A stretch of 64,000 bases of DNA, from the NCBI GenBank assembly GCA_045577615.1, contig JAZNIT010000039.1:1-64000 (forward strand). Reading direction: 5' to 3'. The notes beneath the pieces were generated by a model. It saw nothing but the letters and a program-made list of their open reading frames with translations, was not told where the DNA came from and did no database searches. The position numbers were made by a program, and so were the translations under genes. Each line of letters begins with the position of its first letter. Within the stretch, counting starts at the first letter, position 1. The stretch comes from RGIG2206 sp045577615 (GTDB taxonomy: Bacteria; Bacillota; Clostridia; Oscillospirales; Acutalibacteraceae). Positions 7,245 to 15,307 of this stretch are shown one piece after another.

Positions 7245-9545
7245 ATGGATTACAGTTTGAAAGAGGTTGCAGAAAGAATTAAATCTCTGCGCGAGGCAAA
7301 AGGCTACACACAAGAAGAGCTTGCAAAGCTTACAGGTGTATCGGTTGAAGACTATAAGTTGTTGGAAGAAGGTGACACTGATTTCAGCTTTACCTTCATT
7401 TACAAGTGTGCAAAGGCTTGTGGAGTAGAGGTTGTCGACTTGCTGGAGGGCACAAGCACCACCCTCAGCTCCTTCTCTATCACCAGAAAGGGCGAAGGCC
7501 TTAAAATCGTTAAAAAGCATGGCGTTGTTTACAACAACCTGGCTCCCAAGTTTAAGGATAAGCTTGCAGAGCCCTTCCTTGTAAAGTTCCCCTATTTACC
7601 CGAAGAGCAGAATGCTCCCATGAAACTAAACTCACACAACGGTCAAGAGTTTGACGTTATTGTAAAGGGCTCACTTAAGGTACAGGTCGGCAACCACGTT
7701 GACATTCTTAACGAGGGCGATTCCATCTTCTACAACAGCCTTATCCCTCACGGTATGATTGCCGCAAGCGAAGGTGGCTGCGAATTTCACGCCGTTGTTC
7801 TTAATCCCCAAAACGGCGAGGTTAGTGAAGAGTATCCCGAGGCTCCCTATGTTGTTGCAAAGGTAGCCGAAAAAGAAGCCTCTGCCGCAACCGTTGCCGA
7901 TAACTTCATCGAGTCTTATTATGATGATAACGGCGTCTTCAGTGGCATCAAGTTCAAAAATGACGACAAGTTCAACTTTGCCTTTGACTGCGTCGATGCA
8001 ATTGCAGAGAAAAATCCCGATAAACTTGCTATGATGTGGGTCGCTAATGACAAGACTGACCGCAAGTTTACCTTCAGCGATTTGAAAAAATACTCTGCCA
8101 AAACCGCAAACTATTTCGAATCTCTCGGCATCAAAAAGGGCGATACCGTTATGCTGGTGCTCAAGCGTCACTATCAGTTCTGGTTCTGTATGCTTGCACT
8201 TCATAAGATCGGCGCAATCGCAATCCCTGCCACCAATCAGCTTGTTGAGCACGACTTTACCTACCGCTACAAGGCTGCAAAGGTAAAGGCCATCGTTTGC
8301 ACCGCAGACGGCGATGTTTCCACCGAGGCAGAAAAGGCTGCCGAGCAATTCCCTGAAATGCTCAAGATTTTGGTTGGCGGCAAAAAGGATGGCTGGAACG
8401 ACTTTAATGTTGAGATGGAGCGCTTCAGCACTCATTACTTCCGCACCGAAAACTCTCCCTGCGGCAATGATCCTATGCTTATGCTCTTTACCTCAGGCAC
8501 TACCGGTTATCCCCGCATCGCAACCCATTCTTATAAGTATGCACTCGGTCATTATCCCACCGCAAAGCATTGGCACAATGTAAATCCCGACGGCTTGCAC
8601 TTCACCATTTCCGACACAGGCTGGGGCAAGGCGCTTTGGGGCAAGCTTTACGGTCAGTGGCTCTGCGAGGCAGGTGTCTTTACCTACGACTTTGACCGCT
8701 TCCATTCAGAGGATATTTTGCCCATGTTCGCAAAATACGGCATCACCACCTTCTGCGCACCTCCCACAATGTACCGCTTCTTTATCAAAGAAGATCTTTC
8801 CAAATACGACCTTTCTTCAATTGAGTATGCAACTACCGCAGGTGAAGCACTCAATCCTGAGGTGTTTAATCAGTTCAAAAAGGCAACAGGCCTTACTATT
8901 ATGGAAGGCTTCGGTCAAACCGAAACCACCCTTTCAATTGCTAACTTCGTGGGCTCAACCCCCAAGATTGGCTCAATGGGCAGACCCAGCCCTCTCTACG
9001 ATGTAGTTGTGCTTGATCCCGATGGCAACGAGTGCAAAACCGGTGATACAGGTGAAATCTGCATCCGCACAAGCGAAGGTGTTCCTTGCGGCCTCTTCAT
9101 CGGCTACTATCTTGATGAAGATAAGACCAATGAGGTATGGCACGACGGCTATTATCACACCGGTGATCAGGCCACTATGGATGAGGATGGCTACCTTTGG
9201 TATGTGGGCCGTATCGACGATGTTATCAAATCCTCAGGCTACCGCATCGGACCCTTCGAAATCGAGAGCGTTATTATGGAGCTTCCTTATGTTCTCGAGT
9301 GCGCAATCACTCCCGTGCCCGACGAGGTTCGCGGTCAGATTGTAAAGGCAACTATCGTTCTTGTTAAGGGAACTCAGGGTACCGACGAGCTTAAAAAGGA
9401 AATTCAGGAGTATGTAAAAACACATACTGCACCCTACAAATATCCCAGAATCGTTGAGTTTGTCGACGAGCTTCCCAAGACCATCAGCGGCAAGGTAAGA
9501 CGCGTTGAAATTCGCAAAAACGATATAGAAAAAATGCAGAAATAA
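7245..9545 (+). CDS. HTH-cupin-acyl-CoA synthetase fusion (ANL superfamily)
   Basis: A 766-residue three-part protein. Residues 8-62 form an XRE helix-turn-helix (RIKSLREAKGYTQEELAKLT). Residues about 120-185 are a cupin fold with HNGQEFDVIVKG and IPHG. From about 215 on it is an AMP-forming acid-CoA ligase closest to the medium-chain type: LFTSGTTGYPR (A3, near 414), GFGQTE (A5), YHTGD (A7), GRIDDVIKSSGYRIGP (A8) and PKTISGKVRR with the catalytic Lys near 749 (A10). All core motifs are intact, so it should be active. AAAGGAG precedes the ATG. The T-box leader implies that it serves amino-acid supply; the acid substrate is unknown. The HTH may bind DNA or be a structural relic. Confidence 0.9.
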   Translation: MDYSLKEVAERIKSLREAKGYTQEELAKLTGVSVEDYKLLEEGDTDFSFTFIYKCAKACGVEVVDLLEGTSTTLSSFSITRKGEGLKIVKKHGVVYNNLAPKFKDKLAEPFLVKFPYLPEEQNAPMKLNSHNGQEFDVIVKGSLKVQVGNHVDILNEGDSIFYNSLIPHGMIAASEGGCEFHAVVLNPQNGEVSEEYPEAPYVVAKVAEKEASAATVADNFIESYYDDNGVFSGIKFKNDDKFNFAFDCVDAIAEKNPDKLAMMWVANDKTDRKFTFSDLKKYSAKTANYFESLGIKKGDTVMLVLKRHYQFWFCMLALHKIGAIAIPATNQLVEHDFTYRYKAAKVKAIVCTADGDVSTEAEKAAEQFPEMLKILVGGKKDGWNDFNVEMERFSTHYFRTENSPCGNDPMLMLFTSGTTGYPRIATHSYKYALGHYPTAKHWHNVNPDGLHFTISDTGWGKALWGKLYGQWLCEAGVFTYDFDRFHSEDILPMFAKYGITTFCAPPTMYRFFIKEDLSKYDLSSIEYATTAGEALNPEVFNQFKKATGLTIMEGFGQTETTLSIANFVGSTPKIGSMGRPSPLYDVVVLDPDGNECKTGDTGEICIRTSEGVPCGLFIGYYLDEDKTNEVWHDGYYHTGDQATMDEDGYLWYVGRIDDVIKSSGYRIGPFEIESVIMELPYVLECAITPVPDEVRGQIVKATIVLVKGTQGTDELKKEIQEYVKTHTAPYKYPRIVEFVDELPKTISGKVRRVEIRKNDIEKMQK

Positions 9546-9552
9546 TAATCAA

Positions 9553-9586
9553 AAAGCAGGAGAAGAGGCTACTCAACTCCTGCTTT
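9553..9586 (+). terminator. Possible terminator after the fusion gene
   Basis: A 10-bp stem AAAGCAGGAG/CTCCTGCTTT just after the stop codon. It lacks a real T-tract (GCAATATCC follows), so it may stabilise the 3' end rather than terminate. Confidence 0.45.
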
Positions 9587-9617
9587 GCAATATCCTGTTG
9601 TATTAAGGAGAATCCAA

Positions 9618-10265
9618 ATGATCAAGGCCTTCATCTTTGATATGGACGGCACGCTTTTCGATACCGAAACCGTAACTAAGGAGAGCCTGCGTGCCATTTC
9701 TCGCAAGCATGGTGAGCGTGAGGATATAGATGAATTTTATCCCACAACCTGCGGCGTAACTTTACAAAACGCAAAACTTTTATACGATAGGTTTTACGGC
9801 ACCGACTACCCCTTTTACGAGCGTCGCGAAGAGATGCGTCAATGGATAATAGATTTCATCGACGCAAACGGCATCCCCATCAAAAAGGGTGCATTAGAGC
9901 TGCTGACCTACCTTAAGGATAACGGATATAAAATTGCTCTTGCCACATCGACCACACGCGCCTCAGCAGAGAAACATATTAAAAAGGCGAACTTTGAGCA
10001 CTTTTTTGATGCCTCTGTCTGCGGTGACGAGGTTAAAAACTCCAAGCCTCATCCCGAGATTTTTCTCGCCGCTGCTCAAAAACTGGGTGTAGCACCCGAG
10101 CATTGCGCCGTAGCAGAGGATTCTTATTACGGTGTCGAGTCGGGCACTGCGGCAGGTATGCAGGTGTTTATGGTACCTGATATGAATCCCCCAAGGGATA
10201 AAGAAAAAACTCTCGCTTTTAAAATTTGCAACGACCTGCTTGAGGTTATGAATTATCTAAAATAA
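9618..10265 (+). CDS. HAD-superfamily hydrolase, beta-phosphoglucomutase-like
   Basis: Subfamily IA HAD phosphatase of 215 residues. Motif I is FDMDGTLFDTE (nucleophile Asp8, acid/base Asp10), motif II ATSTT near 113, motif III Lys in NSKPHPEIF and motif IV AEDSYYGVE. It resembles beta-phosphoglucomutase and sugar-phosphate phosphatases; the substrate cannot be told. ATG 9618 follows AAGGAG; an in-frame upstream ATG at 9585 lies inside the preceding hairpin and has no ribosome site. Its terminator is split by a MITE-like element. Confidence 0.85.
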   Translation: MIKAFIFDMDGTLFDTETVTKESLRAISRKHGEREDIDEFYPTTCGVTLQNAKLLYDRFYGTDYPFYERREEMRQWIIDFIDANGIPIKKGALELLTYLKDNGYKIALATSTTRASAEKHIKKANFEHFFDASVCGDEVKNSKPHPEIFLAAAQKLGVAPEHCAVAEDSYYGVESGTAAGMQVFMVPDMNPPRDKEKTLAFKICNDLLEVMNYLK

Positions 10266-10579
10266 AAAAAGCTGTGCAGTAAGGGAGCTGTGGTTAGGAA
10301 TAATTCGCCAAAAACAGCGCCCTTTTGCAGACTATTGCGTTAAAACACCGCAGTACGCGACAGCGTTACTGCGGTGTTTTGCCTTTTATTCTATCAAAAA
10401 TTCATCTGTTTTAGGTGCTTGCAGTTTTGTAACAAATAATTTTGTTTCATTCGTAATGCCTTTGCCCTTGTAATACTTTGTGTATTACAAGGGCAAAGGC
10501 GAAACGATGAGGCAAAATTAGGTTCCAAAACCGATTTCGTCCCTAATCACAACTCCCTAAAATCCTGCACAGTTTTTTT
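10264..10579. terminator. Bidirectional terminator whose arms flank a MITE
   Basis: Left arm A7-G-CTGTGCAG (10264-10279) and right arm CTGCACAG-T7 (10565-10579) are exact inverted partners that would make a strong bidirectional terminator between the converging HAD and small membrane-protein genes. They now lie 285 bases apart, with the repeat element between them. Confidence 0.65.
10283..10557 (+). mobile_element. MITE-like element, copy 1
   Basis: 275-bp non-coding element with imperfect terminal inverted repeats (left GGGAGCTGTGGTTAGG, right end complement GGGAGTTGTGATTAGG). TAA abuts both ends, a possible 3-bp target duplication. It holds two large hairpins: a 14-bp stem at 10342-10380 and a perfect 19-bp stem at 10458-10500. 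A near-identical copy lies in reverse orientation at 37422-37697. There is no coding capacity, so it would need a transposase in trans. Confidence 0.8.
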
Positions 10580-10835
10580 ATTCTTGTTCTTGCTCAGAGT
10601 CTTTCTGTGGCAGTTGAACCTCGCCTTTATAGTCCCAGTCGCCGTTAGCCTTAGCCCACAAAAAGATGAACAGGGCTACGATAATAAAACCACCAATAAA
10701 CAGCGCGGCAATAACCACCAACAACGCCAGCGAAAAATCCTCAATTTCCGTCAGGGCAAGATTGATTAAAAAGCCAAGTCCTGCGCCCAAAAGGATGCCC
10801 TGCACAATGGCGGCCGCCTTTAAAAATCCTCTCAT
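10578..10835 (-). CDS. Small two-span membrane protein, unknown function
   Basis: 85 residues. Two hydrophobic spans are evident at about 8-27 and 37-60, then a polar, acidic tail ending DSEQEQE. I recognise no family. The ATG overlaps the murC stop by four bases (ATGA), so it is translated with murC; a role at the envelope is a guess from that coupling. Its stop codon touches the right arm of the split terminator. Confidence 0.7.
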   Translation of the reverse strand: MRGFLKAAAIVQGILLGAGLGFLINLALTEIEDFSLALLVVIAALFIGGFIIVALFIFLWAKANGDWDYKGEVQLPQKDSEQEQE

Positions 10836-12211
10836 TTAAGTCCTTCCTTAATCATGGGCACAACCTTGTATATGTCGCCACAGCCCATGGTGATAATCAA
10901 ATCTCCCTTTTTGGCAATCGAGCAAACCTGCTTTGCAATGGCCTCAAAATCGGGGCAAACAACACTGCCAGGGATTTTGGCAGCCAAATCGGATGAATAA
11001 ATGTTCCAATCGTTAACCTCACGCGAGCCCATAATCTCGCTGAGCACGGTAACATCAGCAATAGAAAGAGCCTCTGCAAAATCGTCAAGCAGCATAGCGG
11101 TGCGGCTATAGGTAAAGGGTTGGAACACAGCAATAACGCGGTCATATTCCATCTGCTTTGCAGTGGCAAGGGTAACGCTCAGCTCCTTGGGATGGTGAGC
11201 GTAGTCGTCGGCAATGGTGATACCGCCCTCATCGTACAAAATCTCAAATCGTCTGTGAGCACCGCCAAAGGTGAGCAGCGCGCTTTGCACAGCCTCTGGC
11301 GTAGCGCCTGCGTGGATTGCGGCAACGGCAGCACCCAAAGCGTTAAGCACGTTGTGCTTGCCGGGCACACCCAAACGAACAGAAAAGAGCTTCTCGCCGT
11401 TTTCGGTAATGTCGAAGCAACCGAAGGCGCCCTTTTCAAAATGAACGTTTTCGGCTCTGTAACGGCAACTTTTACCGTAACCAAAGGTGATAACCTCAAC
11501 GGTGGCATCCTTAACTGCAATCATAGATTTCTCGTCGTCGCCGTTAACAACAATAGCCTTTTGTGCCGAGCAAACAAATTTGGCAAAGGATTCAATCAAG
11601 CGGTCAACCGTCTTGAAATACTCCATATGATCCTCGTCAATGTTAAGCAAAAGCGCAACGTCGGGGGACATCTGCAAAAAGGTATCAACATATTCACAGC
11701 TTTCGCAAACCAACAGCTCCGACTCACCAACACAGCAGTTGCTGTGGATTTTAGGCAGCACACCACCGATAACGGCCGAGGGGCTAAGCTTCGCATCAAG
11801 CAAAATGGATGTAACCATAGATGAAACGGTGGTCTTGCCGTGGGTGCCGCAAACACCGATAACGTGGTCAAACTTTCGAGTTACTGCACCAAGCAGAACT
11901 GAACGCTCAATGCAGGGAATACCGCGAGCGGCAGCCTCAACCAGTTCGGGGTTTGCCTTGTTGATAGCGGCAGAATATACTACCAACTCTGCATCTCCAA
12001 CGTTTTCAGCCGCGTGACCGATGGTAACGGGCACACCCAACGCCTTAACCCTGTCAAGGGTATATGAGGGGTTGTTGTCAGAGCCGGTTAAAGAGTAGCC
12101 CTTGCTGTGCAAAAGCTCGGCAAGAGGGCTCATACCCGAGCCGCCGATGCCAATCATATGTATCCTTTTAACGCTGTCAATAAGACGGTCGGTATCGTTA
12201 AGCTTTTTCAT
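10832..12211 (-). CDS. murC: UDP-N-acetylmuramate--L-alanine ligase
   Basis: Adds L-Ala to UDP-MurNAc, the first amino-acid step of peptidoglycan precursor synthesis in the cytoplasm. The N-terminal UDP-binding motif GIGGSGMSPLAELLHSKG (22-39), the ATP loop GTHGKTT (about 118) and the DDYAHHP motif in the C-terminal half are all present. Length 459 is typical. No other mur genes are near. It is followed by a four-base-overlapping small membrane protein. Confidence 0.95.
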   Translation of the reverse strand: MKKLNDTDRLIDSVKRIHMIGIGGSGMSPLAELLHSKGYSLTGSDNNPSYTLDRVKALGVPVTIGHAAENVGDAELVVYSAAINKANPELVEAAARGIPCIERSVLLGAVTRKFDHVIGVCGTHGKTTVSSMVTSILLDAKLSPSAVIGGVLPKIHSNCCVGESELLVCESCEYVDTFLQMSPDVALLLNIDEDHMEYFKTVDRLIESFAKFVCSAQKAIVVNGDDEKSMIAVKDATVEVITFGYGKSCRYRAENVHFEKGAFGCFDITENGEKLFSVRLGVPGKHNVLNALGAAVAAIHAGATPEAVQSALLTFGGAHRRFEILYDEGGITIADDYAHHPKELSVTLATAKQMEYDRVIAVFQPFTYSRTAMLLDDFAEALSIADVTVLSEIMGSREVNDWNIYSSDLAAKIPGSVVCPDFEAIAKQVCSIAKKGDLIITMGCGDIYKVVPMIKEGLK

Positions 12212-12242
12212 AAAAACACCTGCTTAATAAATCTTATCTTAT

Positions 12243-12271
12243 ATTATAATCCATATTATCACTAAAATAAA
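12243..12271 (-). promoter_or_regulatory. Possible SigA promoter for murC
   Basis: TTTATT, 17-bp spacer, TATAAT on the minus strand. The -10 is perfect and the -35 weak. Confidence 0.45.
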
Positions 12272-12342
12272 CAGTAAATTGCGAAAAAACGAAAAAATAT
12301 CAAAAAATCGAGCAAAGCATACTATGTAAAGAGGTGTGCGAA

Positions 12343-13188
12343 GTGAACAAACAATATAAAAATATAACCCTCACCATACTTGGGGGGGATGACCGAATGA
12401 CCCATCTTGCAACCCTTTTGTGCAAAAAAGGCTTGTCGGTAAAACACAACCCTTGCACCGATGGAGATATAGGTCAAATAGACTCAAATTATCTCGTTTT
12501 ACCCTTGCCTTTAACAACCGACGGAGTGCATCTGAATTGCACCGCTGAATGCAAACCTGAATTGGTTGACATAATTAATATGCTTTCCTCCGACACAATG
12601 GTGCTCGGCGGATGCGTCAGCGAGCGAGTTCGGGATGTGCTTGAACAAAAGGGGATAAAGTGGCGCGACTATTATCAGGATGAAAAACTGTTGCAGGATA
12701 ATGCTGCGCTTACTGCCGAGGCAACCTTGCAAATCGTAATGCAAAACCTGAAAAATTCAGTCAAGTCCTCCCGTGTGCTTGTAATCGGCAGTGGCAGATG
12801 CGGCAAGGCAGCAGCAAAGCTTTTCAAAAAAATAGGTGCCGCAGTAACCTTGACCTCCCGCAAGGCCAAAGAACGGATTAAAACCAAACTTATGGGCATA
12901 AAATCCGCTAAAACACAAGGCTTAATGGAACTTGTCAAAAAATATGACGTAATAATCAATACGGCGCCTCATCCGGTGTTAACCCATCAGGTGCTGCAAA
13001 ACATCCCTCACGAAACACTTGTAATAGAGCTGGCGTCCTCAGCCGCAGGTGTAGATTTGCAGGCAGCAGAGGAGCTTGGCACCAATCTTATTTATGCACC
13101 GTCGCTACCCGGCAGATACCTACCTTATTCAGCGGCAGAGGCCATCTGTAATACCGTCACAAAATTGATAAAGGAGGATTTTCATTGA
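12343..13188 (+). CDS. dpaA: Dipicolinate synthase subunit A
   Basis: With DpaB it converts dihydrodipicolinate to dipicolinic acid in the mother cell, for export into the forespore core. An N-terminal domain (1-125) is followed by a Rossmann fold with SSRVLVIGSGRCGKAAAK (nucleotide loop GSGRCG, about 150) and ITNTAP-like VIINTAPHPV near 209. Length 281 fits SpoVFA. I choose GTG 12343 because AAAGAGGTG ends about seven bases upstream; an in-frame GTG at 12334 lies inside that ribosome site. It ends in a TTGA overlap with dpaB. This is a firm marker of endospore formation. Confidence 0.93.
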   Translation: MNKQYKNITLTILGGDDRMTHLATLLCKKGLSVKHNPCTDGDIGQIDSNYLVLPLPLTTDGVHLNCTAECKPELVDIINMLSSDTMVLGGCVSERVRDVLEQKGIKWRDYYQDEKLLQDNAALTAEATLQIVMQNLKNSVKSSRVLVIGSGRCGKAAAKLFKKIGAAVTLTSRKAKERIKTKLMGIKSAKTQGLMELVKKYDVIINTAPHPVLTHQVLQNIPHETLVIELASSAAGVDLQAAEELGTNLIYAPSLPGRYLPYSAAEAICNTVTKLIKEDFH

Positions 13189-13754
13189 CCCTGCTTAATG
13201 TAGGATATGCATTGTGCGGCTCCTTTTGCACAATGCAAAAATCGGTAGAAATATTAGAAACGCTATCTCAAAAGGTTAACATAACACCGATAATGTCGCC
13301 TATTGCCGCAAGTGAAGATACACGTTTCGGCAAGGCGGAGGATTTTAAAAATCGCATACGGATTGCCACCAAAAAGGATATAATAACAACCGTAAAGGCC
13401 GCAGAGCCCATAGGACCTCAAAAGCTGCTTGACGCCTTAATTATCGCCCCCTGCACAGGCAACACTTTGGCAAAGCTGGCCTTAGGCATAACCGACAACT
13501 CGGTAACGATGGCAGCCAAGGCCCACCTACGCAACGGCAAACCGCTCATACTTGCGGTTGCCACCAATGATGCCCTGTCGGCCTCTGCCAAAAACATAGG
13601 AGCCTTGTTGAATTGCAAAAATATCTATTTTGTGCCCATGGGTCAGGACGATAGCAAAGGCAAACCTACATCTGTTATAGCAGACTTCGACAAAATCGAA
13701 GAAACCTTAAACTTGGCCCTTGAGGGAAGGCAAATTCAGCCAATTTTGCTGTAA
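13185..13754 (+). CDS. dpaB: Dipicolinate synthase subunit B
   Basis: Flavoprotein-like partner of DpaA (SpoVFB family, 189 residues). Visible marks are GYALCGSFCTM (7-17), the PIMS..A.EDTRFG segment, and ALIIAPCTGNTLAKLALGITDNSVTMA, the flavoprotein core. It starts with TTG 13185 right after AAAGGAGG and overlaps the dpaA stop by four bases. In this lineage the pair stands without the asd/dapG/dapA genes that accompany it in Bacillus. Confidence 0.93.
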   Translation: MTLLNVGYALCGSFCTMQKSVEILETLSQKVNITPIMSPIAASEDTRFGKAEDFKNRIRIATKKDIITTVKAAEPIGPQKLLDALIIAPCTGNTLAKLALGITDNSVTMAAKAHLRNGKPLILAVATNDALSASAKNIGALLNCKNIYFVPMGQDDSKGKPTSVIADFDKIEETLNLALEGRQIQPILL

Positions 13755-13789
13755 AATATTAAAAAATAGTTAAAAATTGAATATTTTAC

Positions 13790-13818
13790 TTGCGTTACGG
13801 AATAAATTGTTGTAACAT
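13790..13818 (+). promoter_or_regulatory. Probable promoter for ireB
   Basis: TTGCGT, 17-bp spacer, TAACAT, about 30 bases before the ireB start. An AT-only inverted repeat (GTAAAATATT/AATATTTTAC, 13751-13789) separates it from dpaB. Confidence 0.5.
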
Positions 13819-13847
13819 TGTTTATACAAAAGCAAGGAGGAATTAAA

Positions 13848-14093
13848 ATGTTTGATAAAACTATGACCTTCTCTGTGGGTGACGAACGCGATCGTGAAAT
13901 ACGCGTAATTCTCAACACCGTCTACAACGCTCTTAAAGAAAAGGGCTACAACCCCATCAATCAGCTTGTGGGCTACATTCTGTCAGAGGATCCCACCTAT
14001 ATCACCACCAATCAAAATGCGCGCTCGCTTATTCGCAAGCTTGATCGCGACGAGCTTTTGCAAGCATTGCTCAAGTATTATTTCGAGCAATAA
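13848..14093 (+). CDS. ireB: IreB family regulatory phosphoprotein (UPF0297)
   Basis: 81-residue protein of the YrzL/IreB family: MFDKTMTFSVGDERDREIR, NPINQLVGYILSEDPTYIT and ARSLIRKLDRDELL are hallmark segments. In Enterococcus, IreB is phosphorylated by the PASTA kinase IreK on Thr residues in the N-terminal part and affects cephalosporin tolerance (known for the family); Thr5 and Thr7 are present here. In most Firmicutes it sits with yqgF and near mltG; here it stands alone. ATG 13848 follows AAGGAGG. Confidence 0.92.
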   Translation: MFDKTMTFSVGDERDREIRVILNTVYNALKEKGYNPINQLVGYILSEDPTYITTNQNARSLIRKLDRDELLQALLKYYFEQ

Positions 14094-14107
14094 TCATCAC
14101 CAATATC

Positions 14108-14148
14108 AAAAACCCCTGCTGTGTTTTATTAAACACGGCAGGGGTTTT
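14108..14148. terminator. Bidirectional terminator between ireB and the lipoprotein gene
   Basis: A stem of about 17 bp (AAAACCCCTGC.GTGTTT with AAACAC.GCAGGGGTTTT), flanked by A and T runs, between converging genes. Confidence 0.85.
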
Positions 14149-14164
14149 ATGTTCTAATTGGGGG

Positions 14165-15019
14165 TTATTGCAGAGCCGACAACATTTCGTTTTCTTTTTG
14201 AATATTGGTATACAAGGCCCATTGCTTGCTTCTGATAAAGATAGTTTTAACGCTTATCTGTGTCAGTTTGCCTCTGAACTCGTTAAAGGACTTGTCAAAG
14301 TTGTCTTTAGATACCGCCTTATCGTTGGAACCGATAAAGTATTCACTCTTGGCATAATACTGATAACTGCTGCTGACCGGCTGTGATTCAGCACTGGAAA
14401 CCTGACTGCTTTCCTGAGAGGATGTAGGCTTGGAATCAATGTCATAAACGGCGCGAAAAAGGTTGGTTTCTTTAATGGTGCCGTCAACGCAGGTTAGCTT
14501 GTTCCAAACCTCAATCGAGTGATTTCCTTCAAGTCTGCTGTAGTGGTTAAGATAAAATCTGTTGCCTTCATCATCCTCCCAAAGAGTAAGGTTTTCGGCA
14601 CTGTAAGACAGATCCTTGCTCTTTTTAATGGGAGTAATATGGCCATCGTTGTCAAAGCTGTAGGCAAGAGTTTCGCAATGCAGTTCTTCGGTTGTGCCTA
14701 ACTGCACAAGCAAATCTTTGTTGCCGTCAAGGTCAATGTCAAAAAACATATAGCCGGTTGCATAAAAGCCTGCAATACCTGACTCAGGCATACGCTCGGC
14801 ATTAGCCCAGTCGCTTTCGTTAGCAATAAGACCCTGCACGATTTTACGTATTTGCGAGTCATCTCTTGAGGATGGGGAAGAGGACTCAGGGTTAACGCCG
14901 GCAACCGACTGAGCCTTGTTAGGTACGGGATTATCGCCTCGCTGTGCGCCACCCGAATTGCATCCGCAAAGGGATGCCAAAATGGCAAGCACCAAGAGGC
15001 AAAGCGTAATTTTTTTCAA
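14165..15019 (-). CDS. Putative lipoprotein with calcium-binding-like DxDxDG repeat
   Basis: 284 residues. Signal peptide MKKITLCLLVLAILASLCGC with lipobox LCGC (Cys20), so it is lipid-anchored outside the membrane. A Ser-rich low-complexity stretch follows, then a segment FFDIDLDGNKDLLVQLG (near 95-110) typical of FG-GAP/EF-hand-like loops in secreted proteins, and a second Ser-rich linker near 200. No enzyme motif seen. It starts 15 bases after the preceding small zinc-ribbon gene, so the two are co-transcribed. Confidence 0.7.
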   Translation of the reverse strand: MKKITLCLLVLAILASLCGCNSGGAQRGDNPVPNKAQSVAGVNPESSSPSSRDDSQIRKIVQGLIANESDWANAERMPESGIAGFYATGYMFFDIDLDGNKDLLVQLGTTEELHCETLAYSFDNDGHITPIKKSKDLSYSAENLTLWEDDEGNRFYLNHYSRLEGNHSIEVWNKLTCVDGTIKETNLFRAVYDIDSKPTSSQESSQVSSAESQPVSSSYQYYAKSEYFIGSNDKAVSKDNFDKSFNEFRGKLTQISVKTIFIRSKQWALYTNIQKENEMLSALQ

Positions 15020-15034
15020 TGCACGTGCCTCCTG

Positions 15035-15238
15035 TTACAGACTGAAATCATCGGCAGAATAAATCCGCTTTTGAGGCAGCTTAGGCTCACGCTTCAAGGG
15101 GTCATACTTGAACTTGCCGCACTTGTCGTCAAGCTCCATAACGCCCTTCTTTTCGCACAAAACGTTTTTGCCGTCTGCAGTTAAGCGCCCGATTTCACAG
15201 AGGGCGCATTTTTTTGTTATTTCGGTATGGGGCTTCAT
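15035..15238 (-). CDS. Small Cys-rich (zinc-ribbon-like) protein
   Basis: About 67 residues with CALCEIG near the N-terminus, then VLCEKKG and DKCGKFKYDPLKREP: four Cys arranged like a metal site. Short proteins of this look are common and uncharacterised in Clostridia (my recollection). ATG 15238 (MKPHTEI) follows GGAGA; the in-frame ATG at 15256 has none. Confidence 0.65.
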   Translation of the reverse strand: MKPHTEITKKCALCEIGRLTADGKNVLCEKKGVMELDDKCGKFKYDPLKREPKLPQKRIYSADDFSL

Positions 15239-15271
15239 AAAAATTCTCCAATCCACATAAATACAACTTCA

Positions 15272-15280
15272 TTATACCAC
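15272..15280 (-). promoter_or_regulatory. Possible extended -10 promoter
   Basis: TGG-TATAAT on the minus strand between ylbJ and the small Cys-rich gene, with no good -35. It could drive the downstream two genes independently of ylbJ. Confidence 0.4.
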
Positions 15281-15307
15281 TCCTGTCGTCAAAAATAAAG
15301 TGCAAAT

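Noticed and set aside
12297..12325. SigE/SigK-like promoter (ATATC, CATACTAT) before dpaA
   Set aside because: The transcript would start inside the dpaA ribosome site, so the spacing does not work, although mother-cell control of dpaAB is expected from other species.
13751..13789. Terminator after dpaB
   Set aside because: An inverted repeat exists (GTAAAATATT/AATATTTTAC) but it is only A/T-rich, has a 19-base loop and lacks a T-tract.
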